From CAZTJA01 sp964613745 (GTDB lineage Bacteria; Desulfobacterota; Desulfomonilia; Desulfomonilales; Desulfomonilaceae), in the NCBI GenBank assembly GCA_964613745.1, contig CAZTJA010000014.1, positions 1-43,320 on the forward strand: a stretch of 43,320 nt of DNA, given 5' to 3'. Shown piece by piece: positions 25,415 through 34,941 of the stretch (its first letter is position 1; each line of letters starts with the position of its first letter). The notes under the pieces are model-generated. The model saw only the letters and a program-made list of their open reading frames with translations, was not told the origin of the DNA and did not search any database. A program made the translations under genes and the position numbers.

Positions 25415-27091
25415 ATGTCCAAGGCACGCATACTGGTTGTTGAGGATGAGGGAATTATTGCCGAAGATATCCAGATGAGTTTGCAAGACTTTGGGTATGA
25501 AGTTCTGTCTGTCGTGACAACTGGAGAAGAATCTATACGTAGGGCAGGTGAAGGTAGGCCTGACTTGGTTCTGATGGATGTCGTGCTCAGCGGCGATATG
25601 GATGGTATTGAGGCAGCTACTCGAATACATCATCAATTCAACATACCTATAGTGTATCTCACCGCTTATGCAGACGACAAAATGCTCGAGCGGGCAAAAA
25701 TTACGGAACCCTTCGGCTATTTGCTGAAACCCTTCAGAGATAGAGAATTGCATTCCACAATTGAAATGGCTCTCTTTAAGAGCAAATTGGAAAGTCAGCT
25801 GTTGGAAAGCAGGCAGTGGCTCGGTGTTACGCTGAACAATGTTTCAGACGGCATTATAGCAACTGACGAAAGAGGGCTGATCAAATTAATGAATCCGGTC
25901 GCGGAAAAAATTACGGGTCGATTTGGCCGCGAAGTGCTGGATAAACATCTGGTGGAAGAATTTTGTATTGTCGCAAGTGACGACGGCTGTTCTTTCAAAG
26001 ATCTCGTGGATCGCATGATCGCCGGTAACGGATTGAATGGGAATGCTAGTCAGGAGCTAATCCTCATCACTCCTTCAGGGCAGCGCATTCTTATAGAACT
26101 TGACGCCTCGAGAATTCACGACAAATCAGGTCGAATAGAGGGAATGGTTATTTGTTTCAGGGATATCACTGAGCGAAAGAATGCAGAGGAACATTTAAAG
26201 CTTCTCTCCGAGGCAATCACTCAGATTTCAGAAGGCATTGTGGTCACCGGTTTGGACGGTAAAACCATTTTCAGTAATAATGCATATGCGGAGATGCACG
26301 GATATGCCGCCGAAGAGCTTATTGGTGAGCACTTTACCCTTTTTCACAAATTGGAAGATCATTCGTTTGTTGTTTCTCTTTGGAGCCGACTGTTATCGGA
26401 AGGCCAATTATCGGGGGAAATAGACCACGTACGAAAGGACGGCAGCACATTTCCAGGATTGACTCACAACACGGTATTTCGGATACAGGATGGTACGCCT
26501 ATCGGAGTCATAGGGACATTGCGTGATATTACCGACTTAAAAGACAGTCAGGAAGAACTTAGGAAAAGTCACGAAGCATTGGCTTTGTATTCTTCTTCAC
26601 TGGAACAGAAAGTTGAAGAGAGAACACGAGATTTGGAAGCGTCGAGAGCTAAGCTGAAGAAATACTCTGAAAGCCTGGAAAAGACCAATGAAGCTTTAAA
26701 AATAATAATCGAGGGAATAGAGGAACAAAAAAAAGATGTGGAGATGAAGATCTCACATAATCTGAATCTCACGGTGAGGCCGATCCTGGACCAGCTGTTG
26801 TCGCAAGACGTGAGCGAAACGGTTCAATTTCTAATTAATTCTCTAGACTATAATCTTACAAATATGTTCTCATCTTTTGGTTTCAAAATGGTGAAAAACA
26901 GCCACTTGTTGACTCCTCGTGAAATCCGGATTTGTGAAATGGTTCGATCCGGATTGTCGTCAAAGCAAATGGCTAAGGTCATGGGGATTTCTCCCCAGAC
27001 CGTTTTAGTTCACAGAAAAAATATTAGAAAGAAACTCAGCTTGGGTCGATCAGGGCAAAATCTGGCTTCGTATCTGAAGACGAATTTATGA
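25415..27091 (+). CDS. Response regulator with REC, two PAS domains and LuxR-type helix-turn-helix
   Basis: 558 aa. Receiver domain about 1-120 (phosphoacceptor Asp55 in LVLMDVVL, LTAYAD, LLKPF with the conserved Lys). PAS 1 about 130-250 (SDGIIATDERG, GMVICFRDITERKNAEE), PAS 2 about 260-385 (SEGIVVTGLDG, DGSTFPG, GVIGTLRDITDLKD), a coiled coil about 385-450 (EQKVEERTRDLEASRAKLKKY), and a LuxR/GerE helix-turn-helix about 490-555 (LTPREIRICEMVRSGLSSKQMAKVMG, then SPQTVLVHRKNIRKKL). It should bind DNA once its phosphorylation or PAS input changes. The paired kinase is not adjacent. The ATG has AGGGAGGGA upstream. It ends one base from glyS on the other strand. Confidence 0.93.
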   Translation: MSKARILVVEDEGIIAEDIQMSLQDFGYEVLSVVTTGEESIRRAGEGRPDLVLMDVVLSGDMDGIEAATRIHHQFNIPIVYLTAYADDKMLERAKITEPFGYLLKPFRDRELHSTIEMALFKSKLESQLLESRQWLGVTLNNVSDGIIATDERGLIKLMNPVAEKITGRFGREVLDKHLVEEFCIVASDDGCSFKDLVDRMIAGNGLNGNASQELILITPSGQRILIELDASRIHDKSGRIEGMVICFRDITERKNAEEHLKLLSEAITQISEGIVVTGLDGKTIFSNNAYAEMHGYAAEELIGEHFTLFHKLEDHSFVVSLWSRLLSEGQLSGEIDHVRKDGSTFPGLTHNTVFRIQDGTPIGVIGTLRDITDLKDSQEELRKSHEALALYSSSLEQKVEERTRDLEASRAKLKKYSESLEKTNEALKIIIEGIEEQKKDVEMKISHNLNLTVRPILDQLLSQDVSETVQFLINSLDYNLTNMFSSFGFKMVKNSHLLTPREIRICEMVRSGLSSKQMAKVMGISPQTVLVHRKNIRKKLSLGRSGQNLASYLKTNL

Positions 27092-27092
27092 T

Positions 27093-29168
27093 TTACGCAG
27101 TGGACCCAATGAATGAAAAATCTGCAATTCCTGAAAAAAGGACGGCCACCTCGTTCAACAAAGCGAGTCTGTTCTGCCGAAGCTTTTCGTCTTCCACCAT
27201 TACCATCACTTTGTCGAAAAATGTATCTATTGATGGACGGAGCTCAGCAATGATTTCTAGAGTGTCAAGATAGTTGCCTTCGGCTCTCGATGATTTTGTT
27301 CGCTGGACGACATCCAGAAGAGTTGAATAGAGCTGATGTTCGGGATCTTCAGTAAACCGGTTTGGGTGAACCTCTCCGGGAGAGTGTCCCTTAAGAATAT
27401 TCACCACTCTCTTAAATCCGACCATAATGGAATCGAAATCCTGCCTTTGCTTCCACTCCTGTAATGCTTCGAGTCTTTTGCGAGAATCGACCAGATCGTC
27501 AAATCCGGATCTCACAACGGCTTCCGTTACATCCAGATCAAATCCACGGGTCACATGAAAATTTATGAACCGAGTTCGTATGAATTCCATAACGTCATTA
27601 ATTACCTGATCCGAATCCCTCGTCCTTTTGGATGCCAGCAGTTTGCCTGACTCTTGAACCAAATCCCGTAAATTGATAGCGTTTCCTAGATTCATAAGAA
27701 TCTGAATCACGCCTAATGCATGACGTCGAAGAGCATACGGATCCGCCGCTCCGGTGGGAATGAGTCCGACGCTAAAACAACCCACGATTGTATCGACTCT
27801 ATCTGCAACTGAAATGATTGAACCTATGATGCCCTCAGGCAGATTATCTCCCGCAAAATTAGGCATATAATGTTCACGAATAGCCACTGAAATTTCATCG
27901 GGTTCGCCGTCCATCCGAGCATAGAAACTTCCAATAACTCCCTGCAGTTCCGGAAATTCGTAAACAATGCCGGTTTCGAGATCGCATTTGCTGAGAAGAG
28001 CGGCCCGACGGACAGCTTCGGTTTTCTCGGGAGCAATTTGCTGAGCTAAGCTAACCGCCAAGGCGGTAAAACGTTCTACCTTTTCATAAGCTGTTCCGAG
28101 TTTTGAATGAAAGACTACTCCCTTTAAAGAATCGAGTCGGTCCAATAAAGGGTGTTTCCGGTCTTCCCTGAAATAAAATCTCGCGTCTTCCAGCCTCGCT
28201 TTAATTACTCGCTCATGCCCTTTTATGGAAAAATCCGGGTCCTTTACAGGGGTATTATTTACTGCGATAAATCTGTTGGTGATTCTGCCGTCCCGTCCCT
28301 GGACGGAAAAATACCGTTGATGCTTTTTCATACATGTAATCAAGATGGATGCAGGTAATTCCAAAAAATCTTGTGCAAACTGTCCCATTATTGGATAAGG
28401 ACTCTCGACAATGTAGGTAACCTCTTCCAATAGTCCACTGTCTTCGAAAGGTTTAAAGCCGTTCTCCTCGGCAATTTGCGCCAATTTGGTTTGCACTGCC
28501 TCTCTTCTCACGGCCGGATCAATAATTACGCCGGCTTGCTCCAGTGATGTCGTCAATTCTTGAAATGACGAAACTCTAATTGGGCCGGGATGGGTAAATC
28601 TGTGTCCTCTCGTTTCATTCCCGGATTTTATTCCACCATATTCAAACGGTACTACGGCATCTGAGAATATGGCAACAATCCAGTGGAGGGGCCTTGCGAA
28701 ACGGGAATCAAGATCCATCCAACGCATCGTCTTTGGGAATGTTATCTTCTCCATAATAGAAGGAACAATCTCGGAAAAGACGTCCGTAGTAGGCTTTCCT
28801 TTTTCGAGCTTGCGGACAGCCACCTGCTCACCTTTCGCCGTGCTTACCAAAAACAAATCACTTACATCCACGCCCTGACTCTTGGCGAAACCGATGGCTG
28901 CTTTCGATGGATTTCCCTCAGCGTCATAAGCAGCGGCTTTTGCAGGACCAGTCTTTTCTATCTCGACGGATTCTTGACTTTCCGGCACGTTGGGAATTCT
29001 TACGATCAGGCGACGCGGCGTGGCATAAGTTTCGATTGTGCCGTGCCCGAGGCGGGCTCCGGCTAATGATTTTGTAAAAAGATCTTTGAGAGATTCCAAT
29101 GCCGGAGGTATGAAACCGGCCGGGATCTCTTCGCATCCTATTTCAAGAAGGAATTCGCCTTTCATCAA
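27093..29168 (-). CDS. glyS: Glycyl-tRNA synthetase beta subunit
   Basis: 691 aa, the normal length. Begins LLEIGCEEIPAGFIPPAL, contains FPKTMRWMDLDSRFARPLHWIVAIF, RGHRFTHPGP, and GADPYALRRHALGVIQIL, all typical GlyS strings, and ends with the anticodon-binding region. It forms an alpha2beta2 enzyme with GlyQ that charges tRNA-Gly; the beta subunit recognises the tRNA. It overlaps glyQ by four bases (ATGA), so translation is coupled. It is convergent with the response-regulator gene. Confidence 0.97.
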   Translation of the reverse strand: MMKGEFLLEIGCEEIPAGFIPPALESLKDLFTKSLAGARLGHGTIETYATPRRLIVRIPNVPESQESVEIEKTGPAKAAAYDAEGNPSKAAIGFAKSQGVDVSDLFLVSTAKGEQVAVRKLEKGKPTTDVFSEIVPSIMEKITFPKTMRWMDLDSRFARPLHWIVAIFSDAVVPFEYGGIKSGNETRGHRFTHPGPIRVSSFQELTTSLEQAGVIIDPAVRREAVQTKLAQIAEENGFKPFEDSGLLEEVTYIVESPYPIMGQFAQDFLELPASILITCMKKHQRYFSVQGRDGRITNRFIAVNNTPVKDPDFSIKGHERVIKARLEDARFYFREDRKHPLLDRLDSLKGVVFHSKLGTAYEKVERFTALAVSLAQQIAPEKTEAVRRAALLSKCDLETGIVYEFPELQGVIGSFYARMDGEPDEISVAIREHYMPNFAGDNLPEGIIGSIISVADRVDTIVGCFSVGLIPTGAADPYALRRHALGVIQILMNLGNAINLRDLVQESGKLLASKRTRDSDQVINDVMEFIRTRFINFHVTRGFDLDVTEAVVRSGFDDLVDSRKRLEALQEWKQRQDFDSIMVGFKRVVNILKGHSPGEVHPNRFTEDPEHQLYSTLLDVVQRTKSSRAEGNYLDTLEIIAELRPSIDTFFDKVMVMVEDEKLRQNRLALLNEVAVLFSGIADFSFIGSTA

Positions 29169-30064
29169 AATGCCCCGCCATCGCTGAATTTGTTAAGAAG
29201 GGGAAAACCCATTGTCTCTCGCTGGGCCAGATATGCTGAAGCCGCTTTTCTCGCCAAATTGCGAACTCGATGTATGTACGCCGTTCTTTCCGCAACACTG
29301 ATCGCCCCCCGGGCATCCAGAACATTGAATGTATGAGAGCATTTCAGACAAAAGTCGTAGCCAGGGAGTACGAGGGGTTCATCATTGTCCAAAAGCAGAT
29401 TTGATTCGGCTTCATACATATCAAACAATTTAAAGAGCATGTCGGTATCAGCTTTATCAAAATTGTACGTAGATCCCTCAACTTCAGATCGATGATGAAT
29501 GTCTCCATATGTGATGTCGCGGGTCCACTTGAGATCATACACACTCTCAACACCCTGGAGATACATGCAGATTCGCTCGATCCCATAGGTAAGCTCCACC
29601 GAAACCGGTTTGAGATCAATGCCGCCTGCCTGCTGAAAGTACGTGAACTGTGTGATCTCCATGCCGTCCAGCCAGACTTCCCAACCAACTCCCCAGGCCC
29701 CGAGTGTTGGAGATTCCCAATCATCCTCAACAAAACGTATGTCGTGCGCCAAAGGATCTATACCGAAAGCCGCCAAGGATTCGATGTAGATATCTTGAAC
29801 TTCAAGGGGAGAAGGTTTTAGTATTACTTGATACTGATAGTAATGCTGGAGGCGATTCGGATTTTCTCCGTATCTGCCGTCGGTTGGTCGCCGAGAAGGT
29901 TCGACGTACGCGACATTCCAAGGTTCGGGGCCTAGGACTCTGAGGAAAGTTGCCGGATTCATAGTGCCGGCGCCTTTCTCAATGTCGTACGGTTGTTGAA
30001 TTATACAGCCCCGGTCGGACCAGAATTTTTCGAGTGCCAGTATCAGCTCTTGAAACGTTAGCAT
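29165..30064 (-). CDS. glyQ: Glycyl-tRNA synthetase alpha subunit
   Basis: 299 aa, the usual length. MLTFQELILALEKFWSDRGCIIQQPYD, then EKGAGTMNPATFLRVLGPEPWNVAYVEPSRRPTDGRYGENPNR, and the later GWEVWLDGMEITQFTYFQQ are the GlyQ catalytic (class II) signatures. Catalyses glycine activation in the alpha2beta2 complex. Gene order glyQ-glyS with a four-base overlap is the bacterial norm. No T-box leader was seen upstream. Confidence 0.97.
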   Translation of the reverse strand: MLTFQELILALEKFWSDRGCIIQQPYDIEKGAGTMNPATFLRVLGPEPWNVAYVEPSRRPTDGRYGENPNRLQHYYQYQVILKPSPLEVQDIYIESLAAFGIDPLAHDIRFVEDDWESPTLGAWGVGWEVWLDGMEITQFTYFQQAGGIDLKPVSVELTYGIERICMYLQGVESVYDLKWTRDITYGDIHHRSEVEGSTYNFDKADTDMLFKLFDMYEAESNLLLDNDEPLVLPGYDFCLKCSHTFNVLDARGAISVAERTAYIHRVRNLARKAASAYLAQRETMGFPLLNKFSDGGAF

Positions 30065-30180
30065 GTGGTAAGCCCCATCAAGGCGATTTGTGTTTTAAAT
30101 ATTTCATGAATAATCGAATTTTGTAACATTTGAATGTGTAGGGGTCAAGTTTCGATGCGAGAGATTACCAGCAGCCCAAT

Positions 30181-30208
30181 TTGCATTTCCGACGGTCATC
30201 TCTATAAT
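30181..30208 (+). promoter_or_regulatory. Candidate promoter of the TPR gene
   Basis: TTGCAT (30181-30186), 16-base spacer, perfect TATAAT (30203-30208), 35 bases before the TPR gene start. The -35 is weak. Confidence 0.45.
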
Positions 30209-30243
30209 AGTCGCTTCAAAGATGAGACTCTATGGAGTACGAA

Positions 30244-30972
30244 ATGCCCATAATGCTGAAAGCTTTATTATTCCTCAGTTTACTGGTTTGGATGCCTTTA
30301 ACTCCAATCAGTGCTGCAGAAGACAAGGTGTCTGAAGACGCCGGAATAGCTGCATTGGAGTCCGGTAGAATGGAAGAAGCCATCAGCATTTTTACGAAAC
30401 TATTGGCACAGGAACCTGAAGGAAGGTTTTACTATTACCGTGGATTAGGTCTGAGTGCGCGTAATCGTGATTCTGCGGCAATAAAAGATTTCGACAGAGC
30501 GATTGCACTGATTCCGGGAGAAATGAGTTTCTTTCTTCAAAGGGGAATCTCTTCCTCGAAGACGGGAATGTTCAGGGAAGCCGTTGAAGACTTCACAAAG
30601 GTAATTACGGCGGAACCTCAAAACAAATCAGTTTTTGGACAAAGGGCGAAGGCCCTCTTCAATTTGGGAGAAAACCAGAAAGCACTTGACGACCTGCACA
30701 AAGCTCTGGCTTCAAATTCCAGTTCTCCAACTCTATTCCGGCTGAGGGGAGATGTTTATTCGGCCATAGGTGATTACGTGAATGCGGTTCAGGATTATGA
30801 CAGTGCACTGAAATTGAAACCTCTGGACCCTGCTGCCCTGAATAACAGGGGTATCGCCCTGGCCAATTTGGGCAAAACCAAAGAAGCCGTAGAGGATCTC
30901 AATAAAGCAATGGAGATTGCCGGGTCGTATCCCTCTTCGTCGAACAATTCACCTTCAGATTCGCTTTGGTGA
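30244..30972 (+). CDS. Exported tetratricopeptide-repeat protein
   Basis: 242 aa from ATG at 30244, chosen because GGAG lies six bases upstream; an ATG at 30232 adds four residues. Signal peptide about 1-25 (MLKALLFLSLLVWMPLTPISAA). Then about six TPR units (for example GRMEEAISIFTKLLAQEP, RDSAAIKDFDRAIALIP, GMFREAVEDFTKVITAEP, GENQKALDDLHKALA, GDYVNAVQDYDSALKLKP, GKTKEAVEDLNKAMEIA). The tail is Ser-rich. A periplasmic protein-binding scaffold is likely; the partner is unknown. Confidence 0.9.
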   Translation: MPIMLKALLFLSLLVWMPLTPISAAEDKVSEDAGIAALESGRMEEAISIFTKLLAQEPEGRFYYYRGLGLSARNRDSAAIKDFDRAIALIPGEMSFFLQRGISSSKTGMFREAVEDFTKVITAEPQNKSVFGQRAKALFNLGENQKALDDLHKALASNSSSPTLFRLRGDVYSAIGDYVNAVQDYDSALKLKPLDPAALNNRGIALANLGKTKEAVEDLNKAMEIAGSYPSSSNNSPSDSLW

Positions 30973-31115
30973 TGAGGTGAAGCCAGAAAAATTCAGTGAT
31001 GAAGATTTGATCAGCAATGGTTCAAGAGACAGTATCTTGAATGATTGAATTTGTTACATGAAATTTCGGTGTGTTTTGGGATATCAAAATTATGAATGGA
31101 AAGTATGAGGTGGCC

Positions 31116-32510
31116 ATGGGAGAAAACAACACGGCCTACGAAAACGTGACCGGCTTTGAAAAATTAGCATTTTTTTGGAAATTTTTTCGGAGAGCTTTGG
31201 GCCTAATGGTCGATCCGGCTAATCGATCTTACCGAAGATCGAAAAATCTGACTCCCATTGATTCTCTTTTCAATTTTGTAAAGATGTCCTTTCTTCAGGA
31301 GACGGTCTTACGATATAGGCATATGGTCAAGTTTCGTGGTTCAGTGATCATGGACAGCACCTTTCCTCCGTTTCCTTCGGAAGCTTTCGATAGAAGGTTA
31401 TCAAATTACATTAACAATTTAGATTTGACGGAGCTGCCTTCCGGGATAGTTTCAATTTCGACCACAAATAGGTGCCCTTACTCATGTGCGTTTTGTTCCA
31501 CCAATGCAAAGAGGAATACATTGGATGATCTCGATGAGGATCTTCTAAAATCCATCATCACCCAGGTGGAAGCACAGGGCACTCCGTCAATCATTCTACA
31601 TGGCGGGGAGCCGTTCTTCCGCTACGACCGGTTCCTTAGGCTCGTAAAACATGTGCATCCTAAGACCTGCCTGTGGATGTTTACCACAGGGTTCGGAGCA
31701 ACGCCGGAAAGGGCTGCCGAACTCAAAGAAAATGGATTATTCGGCGTGTGGATCAGCCTCGATCATTACCTTCCTGAAGTGCACAACAAACTCAGAGGAC
31801 ATCCCGAAGCTTTCCAAAATGTGGTGTCCGCCGTGGATGCGTTCAAAAAAGCCGGAGTGTACACCTGTTTGTCTCTCGTTCCACCCGATGATCTACTCAT
31901 ACCTGAAAACTTTAAAAAGTATTATGAGTTTGCCAAACAATTGGGAGTAGCGGAAATTCGCGTAATGGAAGTAAAGCCCTCCGGACGAGAAGCATGCCGT
32001 GGGGTTATAGCTCATAGCCCGGTCCTGGAACAGCTCCAAAAAGATCTTTATGCTGATCCTAAGTATCGGGATTACCCGCCGCTTAGCGGGTTATCGACTT
32101 GGCTTGAAAAGGATCCGGCTCTCGGGTGCCAATGCAGATTTGAGTACCTTTTCATCACATCGGTGGGTGAGGTGCAGCCATGCGAAGCAAGTGAGATTTC
32201 GTTCGGCAACATCACTCAAGAAGCTTTTCAAGACATTTATACGCGAGCCTGTGCTGCATTTCCGAAGCCGTCCACCGGGTGCATTCCAATGGTCATGTAC
32301 CCTGAAGTACGAGAGTTTCAGAAGAGAAAAAATGATCTGAGCTCCCGAGAAAAATCCGATATCGCTACAAAGATCATGAACGACTTCCAAAATAGAGGGA
32401 CAATACCGGGAGCTTACGCGCTCATCTGGTCGATATACGAGAAGAGGCTCACTGCGTACAAAAAAAGGAGGCTGAACACCAGAACGGAATTAGCAGATTG
32501 CGAAAGATAA
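31116..32510 (+). CDS. Radical SAM protein with SPASM-like C-terminal Cys cluster
   Basis: 464 aa from ATG at 31116, with GAGGT just upstream (31106-31110); a GTG at 31071 also exists. Radical SAM Cys triad CPYSCAFC (Cys120, Cys124, Cys127). GTPSIILHGGEPFF carries the SAM-binding GGE motif, and the core strands follow (LWMFTTGFG, VWISLDH, CLSLVPP). The C-terminal part has GCQC, VGEVQPCEASEISFGNI and TGC, as in SPASM/twitch auxiliary-cluster domains. The substrate is not readable. A short membrane-protein gene follows 16 bases downstream, so a membrane-linked product or peptide modification is possible; no small precursor peptide is obvious. Confidence 0.88.
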   Translation: MGENNTAYENVTGFEKLAFFWKFFRRALGLMVDPANRSYRRSKNLTPIDSLFNFVKMSFLQETVLRYRHMVKFRGSVIMDSTFPPFPSEAFDRRLSNYINNLDLTELPSGIVSISTTNRCPYSCAFCSTNAKRNTLDDLDEDLLKSIITQVEAQGTPSIILHGGEPFFRYDRFLRLVKHVHPKTCLWMFTTGFGATPERAAELKENGLFGVWISLDHYLPEVHNKLRGHPEAFQNVVSAVDAFKKAGVYTCLSLVPPDDLLIPENFKKYYEFAKQLGVAEIRVMEVKPSGREACRGVIAHSPVLEQLQKDLYADPKYRDYPPLSGLSTWLEKDPALGCQCRFEYLFITSVGEVQPCEASEISFGNITQEAFQDIYTRACAAFPKPSTGCIPMVMYPEVREFQKRKNDLSSREKSDIATKIMNDFQNRGTIPGAYALIWSIYEKRLTAYKKRRLNTRTELADCER

Positions 32511-32526
32511 GCGGATCGCGTTTGCT

Positions 32527-33042
32527 ATGACTATCCGGGAACTACTAATTGGCATTGGGAATTATCCAAAACTGCTCATTTGCCTATTTACGCTATTACC
32601 GATTTCGGCAGTCGCATTGGGAAGAATTCATGCTCGCCACGAAGGCGGGACGGCTCCCTGGAAGTTCATTTACTCCATCATTGTTTTTGCGGTATGCATT
32701 CCCGGCATCGCCGCTGTCGTGCTCACCGGATATGAACTATTCTTTAGCCGGGAAAATCTTCTGGATCTAAACCTAATTGTATATTATCTACCGATCCTTT
32801 CTATGGTTATCACCCTGATCATCATTTCTAAGAATGTTTCTTTCGATTCCATACCAGGCTTTGGTCGCTTAACCGGACTATTCATCATTTTGGCCATAAC
32901 GTTCATCTCCGTTTTGGCAATCCAGAAAACCTCCATTTGGCTGGTGTTCGGTGGATCAATATACTCGTTGCTTATAATCGGCCTGGGTGTCTATTTTGTA
33001 TTGAGGTGGGCTGTGTATTTGATGTTTCGGAAAAGATCTTAG
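32527..33042 (+). CDS. Hypothetical multi-pass membrane protein
   Basis: 171 aa with about five hydrophobic helices (roughly 15-32, 46-66, 80-100, 115-130, 140-162) and a basic C-terminus (YLMFRKRS). No family recognised. It follows the radical SAM gene by 16 bases on the same strand and is probably in the same operon. It ends before a bidirectional-looking hairpin and the convergent PhoU-like gene. Confidence 0.75.
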   Translation: MTIRELLIGIGNYPKLLICLFTLLPISAVALGRIHARHEGGTAPWKFIYSIIVFAVCIPGIAAVVLTGYELFFSRENLLDLNLIVYYLPILSMVITLIIISKNVSFDSIPGFGRLTGLFIILAITFISVLAIQKTSIWLVFGGSIYSLLIIGLGVYFVLRWAVYLMFRKRS

Positions 33043-33066
33043 TATGTGCGGAATTCACCAATAAAA

Positions 33067-33091
33067 AAAGGGCGATTTATCCTCGCCCTTT
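33067..33091 (-). terminator. Rho-independent terminator between convergent genes
   Basis: AAAGGGCGA (33067-33075) and TCGCCCTTT (33083-33091), seven-base loop. On the minus strand the stem continues into TTTTTTTAT, a strong U-tract, so it best fits the PhoU-like gene; on the plus strand only a short T run follows, so it may act weakly there too. Confidence 0.85.
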
Positions 33092-33112
33092 AAAGTCCTA
33101 AATGCCTAAGAG

Positions 33113-33829
33113 TTAAGCAGCCTTGTACGTATCGGAAATTTTCTTAAGGCTTTCAGTCATTTCATTCACATTTTGAGCGATGTCTCGCACTGATTCTAAA
33201 ATGTCGAGAAATATCGAAGAAGCCCTGGGCACACAATCCCCTTTAAGAAGACGATCTTCATGTGCATCAGCATAATCGATGGTCATCTGAATAATCTTCT
33301 TTTGTTGATTGATGAGAATGTCCAGGAGAGAGGGATTTAAAGTAGAAAGCAGATCCCGGAATCCTTTAAGATTATCCGCAAGCGTATCAAAAAGCAGCGT
33401 AAGTTCGGAGGTAGCCCTTTCACTGAAGGCGATACCGTCACGATCTTTGATGTAAGCACAATTTAGTATACTCTCAAGATGGTCGCCGGATCTTTCGAGT
33501 TTGCCCGGGAAGAGAATTACGGTTTTAAGTACTTTTTCGGTTTTGTCGGGATTGCAGACAATGGCATTCGTCAGTTCTTTTTCTTCTTGATGGACTTCCT
33601 CACCTAAGGTCTTACAACGGCTGATTTTTTCAGGATCGCAGAGTATAAGGTTCTTAGATACGAGCTGAGTCATTTCCATCAGCTTTGTAACCATTACCAA
33701 AAGACCCTCTTCGAGGCACGTCATTTCGGGCGGAGGCGTCTCATACAGTTCTGTGAGTCGGCTTGCTTCCGCATTCAACTTCGGACTGATAAGTCGAAAC
33801 GGATTGAAGAAAACGTCTTTTTCTTTCAT
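33113..33829 (-). CDS. PhoU-like protein
   Basis: 238 aa. All-helical, with paired PhoU-type repeats (LVMVTKLMEMTQLVSKNLI, EEVHQEEKELTNAIV, then ILFPGKLERSGDHLESILNCA and IFLDILESVRDIAQNVNEM). The RSGDHLE phrase corresponds to the ERIGD-type motif of the family. PhoU proteins influence phosphate transport and signalling, often together with Pst or Na/Pi symporters; neither is in this window. SD AGGAGGGA precedes the ATG at 33829. A Cys- and Met-rich stretch is seen near the middle. Confidence 0.82.
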   Translation of the reverse strand: MKEKDVFFNPFRLISPKLNAEASRLTELYETPPPEMTCLEEGLLVMVTKLMEMTQLVSKNLILCDPEKISRCKTLGEEVHQEEKELTNAIVCNPDKTEKVLKTVILFPGKLERSGDHLESILNCAYIKDRDGIAFSERATSELTLLFDTLADNLKGFRDLLSTLNPSLLDILINQQKKIIQMTIDYADAHEDRLLKGDCVPRASSIFLDILESVRDIAQNVNEMTESLKKISDTYKAA

Positions 33830-34134
33830 GCGAATTCCCTCCTTTGGAACGGAATTTCCTCTTCGGGTCGTATCTCTGTTCCGCCGACCACTTTCCTGAT
33901 AAGGAAATTTTCGTTGGGATTGTTATCGGTCCGGATTGGAACCTACAAAGTCCATAGATTATTACCGAAGAAGCCAAATATCAAGTTTATTCGGATTGCG
34001 ACGGTTTTCAGGATTTCATCAAACCAAAGAAGAAACGAAAGTCCTTGCCCGGTCTAGTATTAACAACCATTCGTCTTGAAATTCTGATGCTATAAAAGTT
34101 ATGAAACAGGATCTTGCAAAAGAGAGGTGAATGA
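33830..34134. other. 305-base divergent intergenic region
   Basis: Between the PhoU-like gene (minus) and thiM (plus). It contains a short inverted repeat, TTTCCT-GATA-AGGAAA (33892-33907), and TATAAA at 34091-34096. I looked for the conserved THI-box strings of a TPP riboswitch upstream of thiM and did not find them. Nothing else is clear. Confidence 0.65.
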
Positions 34135-34941
34135 ATGAAGCAACTTGAAAAAAGATCTGCACAGTGCCTGGAAAATGTCAGAAATACGCGCCCGCTTGTC
34201 CACAGCATCACCAATTACGTGGTTATGAACTCAACGGCCAATGTGCTACTGGCAATGGGAGCTTCGCCCATTATGGCTCATGCAATTGAAGAAATCGAAG
34301 AAATAATTGCTCTCGTCAATTCGGTGGTCTTAAACATTGGGACTTTATCGAATAACTGGATAGATTCAATGCTTCATGCTGCGAGCACTGCCAAACAAAA
34401 GTCCAAGCCTCTGGTCCTGGACCCTGTCGGCGCGGGTGCGACCAAAATGCGTACAGAGGCTGCATGGAACATTATGCGAACAGCCGTTCCGTCCGTGATC
34501 AGGGGGAATGCTTCTGAAATATTGGCTCTTGCACATTCGGGTGCTCGAACCAGAGGGGTGGATTCGGCGCATTTGTCTACGGACGCACTAGATTCGGCCA
34601 AGAGCCTCGCCGCGTCATTGGGAACGATAGTGGCAGTAACCGGAAAAATAGATTTTGTGACTGATGGGAACAGAACTTTGCAGGTTTCAAACGGCCATGA
34701 AATGCTTAGCATGGTAACAGGGACAGGTTGTGCCGCTACGGTAACTATTGCAGCCTTCATATCTTCCAGCGAAGATCCCCTCATAGCAACTGCGGCAGCT
34801 CTCGCATTTTTTGGGCTGGCAGGAGAAATTGCCGCAGAAAAATCACAAGGTCCGGGTTCATTTTGGGTCAATATGCTCGACATGTTGTATGGGATCGATC
34901 CGAAAAAATTCGAAACCGGAGCCAGGATATCGGCATTATGA
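34135..34941 (+). CDS. thiM: Hydroxyethylthiazole kinase
   Basis: 268 aa, normal length. Opens with RPLVHSITNYVVMN, carries VLDPVGAGATKMR, and the catalytic GTGCAAT loop (Cys199). ThiM phosphorylates 4-methyl-5-hydroxyethylthiazole for thiamine salvage. ATG at 34135 has AGAGAGGTGA upstream. It overlaps thiE by four bases (ATGA). Confidence 0.96.
   Translation: MKQLEKRSAQCLENVRNTRPLVHSITNYVVMNSTANVLLAMGASPIMAHAIEEIEEIIALVNSVVLNIGTLSNNWIDSMLHAASTAKQKSKPLVLDPVGAGATKMRTEAAWNIMRTAVPSVIRGNASEILALAHSGARTRGVDSAHLSTDALDSAKSLAASLGTIVAVTGKIDFVTDGNRTLQVSNGHEMLSMVTGTGCAATVTIAAFISSSEDPLIATAAALAFFGLAGEIAAEKSQGPGSFWVNMLDMLYGIDPKKFETGARISAL

Noticed and set aside
30065..30243. T-box leader for glyQS or the TPR gene
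   Set aside because: No T-box sequence or terminator pair was found, and glyQ is on the opposite strand.
33830..34134. TPP riboswitch before thiM
   Set aside because: The conserved THI-box strings are not present; the region holds only a short inverted repeat.
34728..34937. Longer N-terminus for ThiE inside thiM
   Set aside because: The ATG at 34938 gives the standard ThiE start and the usual four-base overlap.
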